From Chrysemys picta bellii (lineage: Eukaryota > Chordata > Testudines > Emydidae), in the NCBI RefSeq assembly GCF_011386835.1, contig NC_088801.1:372001-436000 (forward strand): 64,000 bases of DNA, in the 5' to 3' direction. The position numbers and the translations under genes are program-made. How positions within the stretch are numbered: the stretch's first letter is position 1; every line of letters begins with the position of its first letter. Below are positions 42,078 to 53,537 of the stretch, piece by piece. A model generated the notes under the pieces. It saw only the letters and a list, made by a program, of their open reading frames with translations. It was not told where the DNA came from and did no database searches.

Positions 42078-45034
42078 TTAAACCATTCCCTCCATAAACT
42101 TATCTAACTTTATCTTAAAACCAGACAGGTCCGTCGCCCCCACCGTTTCCCTCGGTAGGCCGTTCCAATATTTCACCCCTCTGACGGTCAGAAACCTTCG
42201 TCTAATTTCAAGTCTGAACTTCCCCACGGCCAGTTTGTATCCATTCGTTCTGGTATCCACGTTAGTACTAAGCTGGAATAATTCTTCTCCCTCCCTTGTA
42301 TTAATCCCTCTAATATATTTAAAGATAGCAATCATATCCCCTCTCAGCCTTCGCTTTGTCAGACTAAACAACCCAAGCTCCTCTAGTCTCCTTTCGTACG
42401 ACAGCTTTTCCATTCCTCTGATCATCCTAGTGGCCCTTCTCTGCACCCGTTCCAGTTTGAGTTCATCTTTTTTAAACATGGGAGACCAGAACTGCACACA
42501 GTACTCCAAATGAGGTCTCACCAGCGCCTTGTACAACGGAAGCAGGACCTCCTTATCCCTACTAGATATACCTCGCCTAATGCATCCCAAGACCGCATTG
42601 GCTTTTTTCACCGCCACGTCACATTGTCGACTCATAGTCATCCTGCGGTCTACAAGAACCCATAGGTCCTTCTCCTCTTCCGTTACTTCTAACCAATGCA
42701 TCCCCATCTTGTAACTAAAATTGTTATTAGTCATCCCCAAATGCATCACCTTACACTTTTCACTATTAAATTTCATCTTATTTCTGATACTCCAATTCAC
42801 AAGCTCATTCAAGTCTCCCTGCAGGATATCCCTGTCTTCCTCCGAATTTACAACGCCTCCCACCTTCGTATCATCCGCAAATTTTATCAGCCCACTCCTG
42901 CAATCGGTTCCGAGGTCAGTTATAAATAGATTAAATAAAATGGGTCCCAAAACCGAACCTTGAGGCACTCCACTAGTAACCTCCCTCCAACCCGACAGTT
43001 CACCCTTTAATACAACCCGCTGCATTCTCCCCAGTAACCAATTCCTTATCCACTTCTGGATTTTCATATCGATCCCCATGTTTTTTTCAGTTTAACCAAT
43101 AATTCCTCATGGGGTACAGTATCAAACGCTTTACTGAAATCCAGGTATATTAGGTCCACCGCATTTCCCTTATCTAATAAATCCGTTACTTTCTCAAAGA
43201 AGGAGATCAGATTCGTTTGGCACGATCTGCCCTTCGTAAAACCATGTTGTAATTTATCGCAATTGCCACTACCCTCCAGGTCCTCAACTAGTTTCTCTTT
43301 CAGAATTTTCTCTAACACCTTGCACACTACAGATGTTAGACTAACTGGCCTGTAGTTACCCGGATCACTTTTTTTCCCTTTCTTGAAAATAGGAACCACA
43401 TTAGCTATTCTCCAGTCTAACGGGACCACCCCCGAGTTTACAGATTCATTAAATATTATCGCTAACGGGCCTGCTATTTCCCGCGCCAATTCCTTCAATA
43501 TTCTCGGATGTAGATCGTCCGGTCCTCCCGACTTAGCCCCATTAAGGCGTTCAAGTTTTGTTTCCACCTCGGATACGGTAATCCCCCATCCCGAATGCCC
43601 CTCTATAGTGGTGCTAGTATCCCTAATACCTTCATTGGCCTCATTAAACACCGATGCAAAATATTCATTAAGATATTGCGCCATGCCTAGATTGTCTTTA
43701 ATCTCCTCTCCGGCAATAGACTTCAGCGGTCCCACTTCTTCTTTCTTTGCTCTCTTCCTATTTATGTGGCTGTAAAACCTCTTACTATTGCTTTTAATTC
43801 CCCTCGCTAGTTCCAACTCTACACGGCCTTTGGCCTTTCTCACTCTATCTCTACATTCTCTGACTTCACTTAGGTACATTTCCTTACTGATCCCTCCCCT
43901 CTTCCACTCTTTATACGCTTTCTGTTTTTTCCTAATCGCCCCTTTGAGTCGGTCGCTCATCCAGCTCGGTCTAAATCTCTTGCTTAGTAATCTTTTTCCC
44001 TTTTTTGGAATACAGGCCTCCGACAGCTCATGCATCTTTAACTTAAAGTAATCCCAGGCTTCTTCTGCTTTTAAATCCATTAATACGTTTGCCCAGTCCA
44101 CTTCCCTTACCAGTCCCCTTAGTTTGTTAAAATTGGCCTTTTTAAAATTATAAACCCTAGTCTTTGATTTAATTCTGTTACTCCTTCCATGTATTTTAAA
44201 CCGAATTAGCTCATGATCACTGGAGCCCAAATTGTCCCCTACTACCACTTCCTCAACAAGGTCCTCACTACTTGCCAGAATCAAATCTAAAATGGCCTCC
44301 CCCCTCGTCGGTTCAGTTACCACTTGATGGAGGAATTGATCAGCAAGCACTTCTAGGAACATCTGAGCCCTGTTATTGCTACTAGCGTTTGTTCCCCAAT
44401 CTATATCCGGGAAGTTAAAGTCCCCCATAATTACACAGTTTCTGTTAGTAATTACTTCTCTAAACACATTAAACAGTTCCTTATCCATATCCTGGGTCGA
44501 TCCCGGCGGTCTATAGCACACTCCAAGCACTATCCCCGGAGAGGCTCTAGTAGTCCTATTACCCAGTGTGAGTATTGCCCAGACAGACTCTGTGTTATCT
44601 AATCCATCCACTAATATTTCTTTACAGTTTATTTCACTATTGACATACAAGGCCACCCCCCCACCTTTACCTTTGTCCCGGTCTTTCCTAAACAGCGCAT
44701 ACCCCTCCATACCTGTGTTCCAGTCGTGACTGCCATTCCACCACGTTTCCGTTATTCCTACGATATCCGGTTTCAGTTCCTGGACCAAGAGCTCCAATTC
44801 CTCCATTTTATTACCTAGGCTTCTGGCATTGGTGTATAAACACCCTAATGTATGTCGTTTAGCCCGTCTCCCATTAGCAGCACTATATGTTGCGGGCCTC
44901 CTTGTGTCCGTCCCCCCTGTCCTTCCTATGTCCAATCTCATCTCCCCGGCTATGTCTCCTCTCCTTTTACTCACCTTTTCCATACTGGAATCTGGCGTGG
45001 AGATTAACTGTGCATCTCCCAACCGTCTCCCCAA
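42078..45034 (-). pseudogene. CR1 LINE ORF2, one frameshift
   Basis: An APE endonuclease comes first (LYTNARSLGNK, GITETWW, GGGVALYVN, GDFNFPDIDW, SSDHE). A spacer with the SWMSDRLKGAI motif follows, then RT ([64 protein letters not shown]), ending KLDKFMEGMV. Two long frames (45034-43064 and 43079-42078) overlap at a run of seven A's on the minus strand near 43083-43089, where one base is missing relative to a continuous frame. I see no other disruption. The first ATG is at 44983; the frame is open 17 codons further up. Its ORF1 lies immediately upstream. A recently inserted copy is the likely reading. Confidence 0.9.
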
Positions 45035-45039
45035 ACTTC

Positions 45040-46164
45040 CTAGTTTAAAGCTCTTTTGATTAGATGAGCCAGCCTCCCTCCCAGCAGTCTATTTCCTTCC
45101 CTACTCAGGTGAAGCCCATCCCGCGAGAACAGGTGTCTGTCCCCGAAAGCCTCCCAGTGGCCATACATCCCAAAGCCCTCCTTATAGCACCACTCCCTTA
45201 GCCAACTATTTATTCTCACAATCCTATCAGCCCTTTGCTGTCCTTCCCTCGGAACGGGCAGAATCCCACTAAAGATAATCTGAGCCTCTATCTCCTTGAG
45301 CGTCTTCCCCAGCCTGGCATAATCTCCCTTGATCCTCTCTAACGAGAACCTAGCCGTGTCATTTGTTCCCACATGAAGGATTATCAAGGGGTTCTTACCT
45401 GCTCCTTTTAGGATCCTTTTCAACCGCAGGTCCACATCGCGTATCTTTGCGCCCGGGAGACAGCACACCCTTCTGTTCTCCGGGTCCGCCCTGGTCACAG
45501 GCCTGTCCAATCTCCTCAGTAAAGAGTCTCCAATCACATACACCTGCCGTTGCCTGGCAACAGTGCGATCTAGTAATCTAGTCTCCGATCCCTCTAGTCC
45601 TGACCCGTGCCTGTTCCTATCTTCCCTTATGCTCCCCCTTATGCCTTCCTGAATCCTCCCGGGGCCCAGAATTGGTGCTGTCTCCATCAACTCCTCCCCT
45701 CTCTCTCTCGGACTAGCTGCTCTTCTCTTCTTCCTCACCCTCCCACCTTCAGTCGCCACCTGCTGCCCCTCCACCTCGCTATCCAAACACTCGAACCTAT
45801 TCCTGAGTTCTATTCCCCCCTCACTGGCCCTTCTTTTCCTTGGCCTACTTCTCACAGTCACATGCTTCCACCTCCCATGTTCTCCCCCCTCCATTCCCCT
45901 CTCACCGTCCTCTACCTCTGCCACAGGGCATTCTCCTTCAGCCCCCCCTTGCCTTTCCTCCATCAGCTGCTCAAACCCCCGCCTAAACTCCACCAGGGTA
46001 TCTACCTGCATCTGCAGCCCCTTAATCTTTTCCTCCAGTAACACTATCAGGCAACACTTCATACATACATACCTTAGTTCCAGGTCTCCTGCTAGGACTA
46101 TATACATACCACAGCTCCCACATGTCGCCATCTGCATTCTGTCTGCTGCTGCTGATTGGCTCAT
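45040..46164 (-). CDS. CR1 LINE ORF1: zinc finger and SGNH esterase
   Basis: Starts at ATG 46162-46164 and stays open for 374 codons. Cysteines in the order CGSCG ... VCMKCC (residues about 13-40) form a finger, followed by a coiled coil (LLEEKIKGLQMQVDTL). A long low-complexity linker leads to the esterase with VIGDSLLRRLD, ILHVGTNDTARF and SRDGLHLSREG, ending AHLIKRALN. These are the catalytic blocks of the SGNH domain that CR1 ORF1 proteins carry. Compared with the plus-strand copy at 11588, this one is complete. It ends 6 bp from the ORF2 frame. Confidence 0.9.
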   Translation of the reverse strand: MSQSAAADRMQMATCGSCGMYIVLAGDLELRYVCMKCCLIVLLEEKIKGLQMQVDTLVEFRRGFEQLMEERQGGAEGECPVAEVEDGERGMEGGEHGRWKHVTVRSRPRKRRASEGGIELRNRFECLDSEVEGQQVATEGGRVRKKRRAASPRERGEELMETAPILGPGRIQEGIRGSIREDRNRHGSGLEGSETRLLDRTVARQRQVYVIGDSLLRRLDRPVTRADPENRRVCCLPGAKIRDVDLRLKRILKGAGKNPLIILHVGTNDTARFSLERIKGDYARLGKTLKEIEAQIIFSGILPVPREGQQRADRIVRINSWLREWCYKEGFGMYGHWEAFGDRHLFSRDGLHLSREGNRLLGGRLAHLIKRALN

Positions 46165-46228
46165 GGCTGCTGCGGTCCCTGCCCACGACACCTGGGGAAT
46201 GGAGTACAGAACACACCGCGCCCTCCTG

Positions 46229-46522
46229 CCAACTCCCTCTCAAACTCCCCTGTTAGCCGCCCTGTTTGCTGCCGCTGCTCGCAGCTGTACCGCTGCCTGG
46301 CTGGGCGGCCGCTTTTATGGGCCCCTTGATCAGCCAAGCTCCGCCCCCTACTCAGGGCTCGGCGTCCTTCCCAGCACCCAGCCCCTGCCGGCCCCTACAA
46401 ACAAACACACGAGAACACACAAGAACAACAAGGACAGATGCAAATACAGGTACCTTCTCCTCCAATGAGAACTCCCTCTCAAACTCCCCTGTTAGCCGCC
46501 CTGTTTGCTGCCGCTGCTCGCA
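46229..46522 (-). promoter_or_regulatory. CR1 5' UTR with tandem repeat
   Basis: A stretch of about 50 bp, including AACTCCCTCTCAAACTCCCC and GCCCTGTTTGCTGCCGCTGC, occurs twice, at 46229-46282 and 46466-46520 (period about 237 bp). It lies upstream of ORF1 and probably marks tandem promoter monomers. Confidence 0.6.
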
Positions 46523-48394
46523 TGGTTCTGTCACCACCTGCCTTGTAACAGCCAGTGCCTTAGCGCTGTGCTGCGATGGCACCGAGCCCTGACCCCAGCA
46601 GCCAGCCCACAGGCACCGAGGTCTCCCCCTGGCTTCTACCAGCCTAGCTACTCCTTGCAGGGTGACCCCAACAGACCTTCCTGTCCCAAGTGTCCCTGTC
46701 ACGGTGGGGATCACCTGGGAGTCCTTTCTCACCTATGGCACAGACCACACCCACTCCAGGGCTCCTTCATCACCACGGTGCTTTATTGGGCTGTGCCAGT
46801 GGCCAGCGCCTGTGGTGCTGCTTACAAAGTTACACGTCCCAGCCAGCTCCCCCACCTCCTTCTGTGGGACGGGAACAGAACTAGCAGCAGCCATCTCTGC
46901 CCTGCTTGGGGGGTCCCGGTCCCCCTGCTTCCAGGGCTTTCTTCCTCTCCATTTATCTGCTCCCAGGACCTGGGGTTCTTTCCCCCTCTAATTAGCCCTT
47001 CAGCTGTAGCTCCATTTGTTAATTGATCCTCTAATTGGGTCTCAATTAATGTATATTGGTGGGGATTGGAGTGACTGAGTCCGTCCCCGTTACACTCCCC
47101 AAATCCATCTACCCTGAGTTCAGACAGATGGACTCTTCCCCTCTGGGTTGTCACCCCCGAATGTGTGAAACCAGCCCCCCTCCATCAGTTCACCGTGGCA
47201 CACGTGCTCTGCACAGTTTGCACAACAGAAACCTGCTTGGGGTAAAATTAATAGAGGTTCTTTAACAGAAAAATCACAGATTCCAAGACAAAATAGGGAG
47301 GGGACGCAACACATACAAGTCACACAGGAAATGAATATAAAGACCCAACCTCAGGCCTTACACTCCCGGATTAGCTAGGCTGTATTACAAAAGGGAATTT
47401 ATCTACTGGTTTCCCAGTATGCTCCCCCCATCCCGCATCCTAGAGGGGATCTAGTGTTTCACAGGCAATAACCCCCTTAGACGCTGGCCCTCAGGTTCTG
47501 GACACCCGTCACTTCACAGCCCTCCCCTTTTAAGGGTTTGCAATTCTTTTCTCTTTCTCTCAGAGGATGGAGATTCCTGGTTACACAGAGTGGGGGCACC
47601 TCCCTCCATTCTTAGATTTCCAAGACTGGGTTTTTTTCCCCAGTAACTTCCAGGCCCCCCCGTTGCCTCTTCCTGGCTGGACAATGAATGGGAACTTGAT
47701 GTTAGTTTTGTCTAAACAGCTAGTCTGCGGCAGCCCCTCCCTGCTGGGAGGTGCACTTGGAATGGTGGTACAGGTCACGAGCGAAGCCTTCTCTGTACAG
47801 GGACACACAGACTCAGCACCATGGTCTGTACAGAGCTCCTAATGACCACCCAGCTCAGAACATTACAAGTGTTCATCACAGACCTCACCTGACATATTTT
47901 ATACCCACTAACGTTGCAGACACCAACTGCTTCCTCCTGGGGTTCAGACCCCCCCGTTCTCCCCTTGGGGTGTCTGGACCCTGCGTGTCACAGCAGGAGA
48001 ACAGTGATAAGATCAGGAGAGCTGGCGATCTTGGGGCTCAACCTTTGACTTTGAAAACATGTATTTCCTGTCATTCAGCCGTGAACGTGGGAGCAGCGGC
48101 AGTGGGGCACTAGCCAGCTGTGGGAGGCCAAAAGTAAAACCTCACTGCCCAGAAATCAGCTGGTTTATTTCAAAGGGTGGGTCTGCCTGGGTGGGGTGGA
48201 GTCAGTTCACGGCAATGTTTGTCTGTAAGCGGCGCCAACCATTGTGTAGTCGTTTGTGCTGTGGTTGACAAGATTTTTTTACCTTATCAAACTCTTCCTG
48301 AGATGCCTTCACACATATGACGTTGTTAATTTAATCTTTTTTCATAGAGCTGTGATTGCAGATACAGTCACTGAACCCCCTCCCCCCACCTTCT
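46523..48394. other. LTR-like and dispersed repeats, no gene
   Basis: 46514-47095 (TGTCACCACC to CCGTTACA) and 47148-47998 (TGTCACCCCCG to GCGTGTCACA) have LTR-like ends but no matching TSDs. 47615-48260 shares sequence with 34691-35019. No coding region was recognised. Confidence 0.4.
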
Positions 48395-49560
48395 GTAACA
48401 GTTTGCCAGACCTATGAAAGATTGGACCTGTTTTGTGGTTGGGGTACAGGCCAATTTGCAATGGCTTCAACTTTGAAGGGATCAGGGGATATTTGACACT
48501 GCTCTTCCCCCAGACCCAACCCTAAGGAACTCTGGCTTCTCCAATTTTACACTTAGAGGCTTCTATAGTTTGTCCTCTGGGCTGTCAAAGCTCAAAGCTC
48601 CAAGTATTTTTCATGATCAGCCCAGGTGTTGCTAAACACTGTGTTGTTGTCCACATGTGCTATTGCAAAGTTTTGTAAACCATTTAAAACACTGGCATTA
48701 ATTAACCCAAAGGGTAACATTATGAACTCATAGAGCCCGGTATCAGTGATAAACACAGATTTTTTCTGGGCATCCTTATCTAAAGGAATCCGCCAATAAC
48801 TTCGAGGTAGATCAAAAGAGCTGAGATACTTGCTTTGCTTAAAACGTCCAGCACATCATCAGTTCTAGGCCTGGGACACACATCTGGTACCGTGACAGAC
48901 CTGAGCTTTCTATAATCAACACAAAACCATACAGTGCTCCCTTTCTTAGGGGCAGGGCCAGCTCCAGGCACCAGTGAAGGAAGCAGGTGCTTGGGGCGGC
49001 CAATACAAAGGGGCGGCGCTCCATCCACTATTGGGGCGACCCGTCCGGATCTTTGGCGGCATTTTGGCGGCGAGTCCCTCAGGAACAAAGGACCCGCCGC
49101 CGAATTGCCACCAAAGAACGTGCCACCAATCGGCTTTTTTATTTTTTCTCCCCACCAATGGGGCAGCAGAAAACCTGGAGCCAGCCCTGCTTAGGGACTC
49201 AGACCACAGGTGATGCCCAAGAGCTGTCAGACTCTTTAATTACTCCTCAGTCTAACACGTTTTGCATTTCTGTACGAATTTGTTCCTGCACCTTGCCAGT
49301 AGCCCTGTAGGATCTGCTGGGGGGTGGCTGTGGTTCTTCTGTGGTGATTTTATGGGTCAGCAAGTGTGTCTTCCCTGGCTTGAAAACCCTTCTTCGTGTT
49401 CTTGCAGCACAGAGAACACCTCTTCCCTGTCAGCTGGTGTTAACACATTCCAGATATTGATGCTTTCCAGAGATGAGTCAGTTTGGCATTCGGCCATCAG
49501 ATCAATGAGGTTGTGGTGCCTCAGTTTCCCCTTGCACACAGCAGAGCATGTTTACCATGG
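48395..49560 (-). pseudogene. Gmr1-like gypsy reverse transcriptase, inactive
   Basis: On the minus strand, starting near 49539, the order is ESINIWNVLTPADREEVFSV, HKITTEE, VQEQIRTEMQN and WASPVV. A MITE interrupts it (48953-49189), then WFCVDYRKLRSVTVPD, RPRTDDVLDVL, FDLPRSYWRIPLDKDAQKK, LYEFIMLPFGL, and a thumb part near 48470 (KVEAIANWPVP). These are the Ty3/gypsy RT blocks in sequence. The active-site YxDD is replaced by HVDN (48646-48657), and stops occur, for example within LD*GVIKES. The polyprotein's integrase end lies upstream, at 49650-49868. Confidence 0.8.
48953..49189. mobile_element. hAT MITE inside gypsy RT
   Basis: The ends are CAGGGCCAGCTCCAGG and CCTGGAGCCAGCCCTG. The 8-bp duplication is CTTAGGGG (48945-48952) and CTTAGGGA (49190-49197). 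Confidence 0.85.
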
Positions 49561-49649
49561 CTTCCCTGCTGTGACAGGCTGTCTGTTTACATGTACTAGC
49601 TGTGGGACAGCGTCACCATGAGGCTTTCCAACATGACATGAGTCTTCAT

Positions 49650-49868
49650 TTACCACTTCATTATCTCAAAAGGGCCTTCCCAAGAATTTTGCATTTTGTA
49701 CTTTTTCACAAGGTTGAACACCAACACTTCTTGGTCAGTGACACAGGCTTTCTGCCTGTCCTCTTGTTTCAAAGCGTTCTCTGCAGCTTCCCTCCCTTCA
49801 TTTCTCTCTCTCTGTGTAACGGGCTGAACGACTTTTGCTTTTCTTGGCTGTTTCACAACCTCTCTCAC
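49650..49868 (-). pseudogene. Gypsy integrase C-terminal fragment
   Basis: The protein shows a basic Arg/Lys-rich region and then DQEVLVFNLVKKYKM and WEGPFEIMKW. The 'vlvl ... sk ... WEGPFEV' element is the end of the Ty3/gypsy integrase (GPY/F-type domain). It stands 5' of the RT in the same orientation, an order expected for Gmr1-like elements. Overall short; the catalytic core is not seen. Confidence 0.65.
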
Positions 49869-49904
49869 TTTGTGTCTTGTTTAACCAGCCTCCTCTCCCC
49901 CCAT

Positions 49905-50205
49905 TTTCTCTAAAAATGCGTGTTCCATTACTAATATTTCATGCCTTTATTTACAAAAAACACTTATGTTTCAGACTTTATTTCAAAACAAACTAAATGC
50001 ATAAATCTTTTTTCTAAAAAATACATGTTCTGTTACTAATATTTAATGTTTTTATTTAAAAAAAATACAATTATTTTTCTCTACTGATGTCTGTCATTCA
50101 AACTTTGTTTCAAATCAACTTAAATGCATAAACATTATTTTTTTCTCTATAAAGGTCTGTTAACATATTTCTAGCTTAACACTTTATTCCTCTGTTTACC
50201 AAACT
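49905..50205. repeat. AT-rich tandem repeat, about 125 bp unit
   Basis: Two units and a partial third, each with 'gttc(c/t)(a/g)ttactaatatttaat' followed by TTCAAAC/ATTTC and CATAAA. Decayed. Confidence 0.6.
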
Positions 50206-50250
50206 TTATTTAAAATGCGTCAAAAGCCTTGCAAAAGTCCAGGTATATTA

Positions 50251-50486
50251 CCCTGTTTCCCCGAAAATAAGACATCCTCCGAAAATAAGGCCTACTTACA
50301 GTTTTGCCTCTCGTTGTAATATAAGGCATCCCCCCGATAATAAGACCTCCCCGATAATAAGGCATCCACCGATAATAAGGCATTTTTCATTTCTGAAAAA
50401 TAAGACATCCCCTGAAAATAAGACCTAGCGCATCTTTGGGAGCAAAAATTAATATAAGACACTGTCTTATTTTCGGGGAAACAGGG
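50251..50486. mobile_element. Tc1/mariner-like MITE
   Basis: The inverted termini start CCCTGTTTCCCCGAAAATAA on both strands. It is flanked by TA (50249-50250 and 50487-50488). The interior has repeated GATAATAAGGCATCC-like units. Family assignment is by the TA target. Confidence 0.75.
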
Positions 50487-50650
50487 TATGTCCACTGCAT
50501 TCCCTCATCCACCAACCAGTTACCCTGTCAAAGAAGGAAATCAGGCTGGTTTGGCATGACTTGTTCTTAGTAAATCCAGGCTGGCTGCTAGTGCTCACCC
50601 CTCATCCTCCAGATATTTGCAAGTTGAATGTTTTATACATGGCTCTAGTA

Positions 50651-51765
50651 TAGGGTTACCATTCGTCCGGATTTACCCGGACATGTCCTCCTTTTGTGTG
50701 CTAAAAATAGCGTCCGGGGGGAATTTGTAAAGCACTCACAATGTCCGGGATTTCCCCCTCCCCCGCAGAGCAGAGCGAGCGGCTGGGAGGGCTGCAGGAA
50801 AGTCCCGGGCTGGACTCCGGAGCAGCTTCCTCCTCCCACCCCCCCCTCCCTGCATTCTGAGCCGGCCGGCAGCTCCTCCTCCAGCAGCCCGCTCCGGCAG
50901 CCCTGTGCAGGGCCAGGGACCGGGTTTTGTGTTGTGCAGGGGAGCTCAGCCATGTGTCCGGCTGGCACAGAGCCCAACACCCTGTTCTGAGCAGCCGGGT
51001 AAGGGGGGGCAGGAGAAGGGACAGGGAGGTTCTGGAGGGGGCAGTCAAGAAACAGGGGGGGGGCTTTTGGAGGGGAGTGGAGAAAGTTTTGGGCAGTCAG
51101 GGTACAGGTAGGGGGTAGGGTCCTGGGGGGCAGTTGGGGGGGGGTCTTAGGAGGGGGCAGTTAGGGGACAAGGAACAGGGAGTCTTAGGTAGGGGTGGGG
51201 TTCTGGAGGGCAGTTAGGAGCAGGGGTCCCAGGAGGGGGCAGTCAGGGGACAAGGAGCGGGGGGTAGGGGGCTGGGAGTTCTGGGGGGGAGCTGTCAGGG
51301 GGCAGGAGTGGGGAGAGGGATCGGAGCAGTCAGGGGACAGGGAGCAGAGGGGTTTAGATGGGTTGGGAGTTCTGGGGGGGCTGTCGGGGGCAGGAGTGTG
51401 GAGAGGGATCGGAGCAGTCAGGGGACAGGGAGCAGAGGGGTTTAGATGGGTTGGGAGTTCTGGGGGGGGCTGTCAGGGGGTGGGGAGTGGTTGGATGGGG
51501 CGTGGGAGTCCCAGGGGTCTGTCTGGGGGTGGGGGTGTGGATAAGGGTTGGGGCAGTCAGGGGACAAGAGGCAAGGAGGCTTAGATAGGGAGTGGAGTCC
51601 CGGGGGGCAGTTAGGGGCAGGGGTCCCAGGAGGGGGCAGTCAGGGGACAAGGAACGGGGGGAGGGTTGGGGGTTCTGGGGGGGCGGGAAGTGGGAGGGGC
51701 AGGGGCGGGGCTAGGGCGGGGCTCCTCCCGTCCTCTTTTTTGCTTGTTGAAATATGGTAACCCTA
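50651..51765. mobile_element. Non-autonomous hAT carrying a minisatellite
   Basis: The TIRs are TAGGGTTACCATTCG and ATATGGTAACCCTA. The exact 8-bp TSD is CTCTAGTA (50643-50650 and 51766-51773). About 51000-51700 consists of GGGGGCAGTCAGGGGACA-type minisatellite units. No transposase was seen. Confidence 0.85.
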
Positions 51766-52245
51766 CTCTAGTAGCTTCCAAGGTATGGAGGTCAGGCTGA
51801 CTGGTCTGTATTTCCTCGGCTCCTCCTTCCCTCCTTTTTAAAGATGGGCACAACATTAGCCCTTCTCCAGTCTTCCAGGACCTCTCCTGTCATCCAGGAG
51901 TTTGTATATATCCTTGCCAGTGGCTCCAAGATTTCTTCAGCTAATTCCTTTAAATTGGCCAGAAGATCTGACATGTTCTTTCCTTATCCCGATCTGCATC
52001 TCTTCCCCTTTATTGTCTGTGGTAACGTCACTACTCATCCGTCAGATGTTATTTGTGTGAGAAGACTGAAGCGAAGTAGGCATTGAGCAGCTCCTGTCAT
52101 CTTCCTACCCTTTTGCTTCATCTCCCTGCTGAGGGTAACAAAGGCACAGAAAGCTCAACTCCTGCTGGTGTCCTGAAGCCACGCGGGCCCATGTGCCACT
52201 AGCCCTTTACTACAGTGGTGCCAGCTGAACTCATTGCAGAGTAGC

Positions 52246-52487
52246 GCGGGTGTCACGGAGCCACAGGCCCGGCGCTCCGGAACTGCTCTGTCTGCGTAGC
52301 GTGACTCCCCTCGTGGCACGCTACTGTCCAGGGCAAGGAGCCACTTCGGCTATGGCCTTCCTGGGCCTAACCTCGGAGCATTCAGCCCCCTGTTCTCACT
52401 AAATGCTTCCTGCAGGGGGTCCACCTGGACCGGGCCCCTGGGGAAGCCAGAGGGCCCTGTACTCCACTCCACACTCAGCTGTGACCC
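52246..52487. repeat. LTR-like fragment
   Basis: It starts TGTCACGGAGCCACAGGC and abuts the LTR at 52488. The class is uncertain. Confidence 0.35.
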
Positions 52488-53068
52488 TGTGACAAAGTGG
52501 GGATTTTTCCCTTGTTGTGTTATATGTGAGCCTGTGTTGTATGTTGTACGTGAGCCTATGTGAGTCTTACTGTTACTCATGAATACTGTGTGTGCCTCAG
52601 TTTCCCTGTGTATTGCACCAACATCTAGGTGGTGGGAATAGGGGTGTGTGACTCCATGGGGGCTGCTCCAGCTGCCTGCACATAGGCTATGGCCCCTTCC
52701 TAACCTGAGCCCAGAAGGGGGCTGCGACCGGGTGACTGTGAGACAAAGGCCGGAGGAGGGGCAAGAAGCGGGTCGGAGCCGGTGGCTGGAAGCTGGGCAG
52801 TCGTGTTGGGAGACTGGAAGAGTGGGGGGGATCCCGGGTATCTCGCCTGGGATTCCCCTGAGATGGATCAGGCTAGAAGTCACTGATTTCTGTGCTAACA
52901 AGAGCTGTTCTACACTGTGTTCCTGTTGACTAATAAACTTACTGCCAGTCTGGCAACAGCGAGGGGGAAAGGATCTGTTACTTTTAGCAGGGACTATGGA
53001 TACAATACAAGAAAATGTATCCTTAGCATTAGCCTGTACACAGGCCCAGGAAATGAGTCAGCAGTTAG
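52488..53068 (+). mobile_element. 5' LTR and leader of an LTR retrotransposon
   Basis: The LTR begins TGTGACAAAGTGGGG and has AATAAA at 52931-52936. A short leader then leads to an ATG at 52996. Its frame stays open to 53068, where the Gmr1-like element sits, and resumes in the same frame at 57106 until the N gap (57138). The gag-like frame is unclassified. PBS uncertain. Confidence 0.6.
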
Positions 53069-53522
53069 TGTCACGGAGTATTGGGGGACTCAGGGCCCTG
53101 CACCCCCGGCTTCCTGCGATTCACCATGACTCTCAGCCAGCCAGTAAAGCAGAAGATTTATTTGGATGACAGGAATACAGTCCAAGACAGGTCTTGCAGG
53201 CACAGACAACAGGACCCCCTCAGTTAGGTCCATCTTGGGGTCCCAGGGCACCACAGCCCCCTTGGGAGCTCAGAGCCATCTCTGCCTCCCAGCCATCTCA
53301 CCAGCCTGCTTCCCGCACTCTGCCTTCAGCGACCCCTCCCACAGCCTTTGTTCAGTTTCCCGGGCCAAGGTGTCACCTGGCCTCCAACCCCTTCCTGGGT
53401 TCTCATGTTACACGTTCAGGTATTCGCCTTCGGGCAGATCCCATCCCCCAATGCAGACTATCCCAGCCACACTCCCCTGTCAGTATTCACAGACCACAGT
53501 AAGAACAGTCCCAGTTCGTCAC
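53069..53522 (-). repeat. 3' LTR (TGTCACGG ... TTCGTCACA)
   Basis: Same family as 56637-57100 and 864-1326. It lies at the downstream side of the minus-strand element. It contains a poly(A)-signal-type AATAAA on the minus strand at its CAAATAAACC segment. Confidence 0.9.
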
Positions 53523-53537
53523 ATCTCCCCCCTTTGA
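53523..53537 (-). other. Polypurine tract
   Basis: On the minus strand the sequence is CTCAAAGGGGGGAGA directly before the LTR start TGTGACG; purine runs here prime plus-strand synthesis. Confidence 0.75.

Larger units (their letters stand above)
50206..52110 (-). pseudogene. CR1 RT fragment split by two DNA transposons
   Basis: CR1 pieces at 50206-50250, 50489-50650 and 51774-52110 are colinear on the minus strand. The first two code for the KAFD-type and QTSLISFF regions. The third has ELAEEILEPLARIYTNSW, GEVLEDWRRANVVPIFKK. Removing both insertions and their TSDs restores continuity. Confidence 0.8.

Noticed and set aside
46505..47026. 173-codon plus-strand frame
   Set aside because: No recognisable family; lies in LTR-like sequence beside the CR1 5' end.
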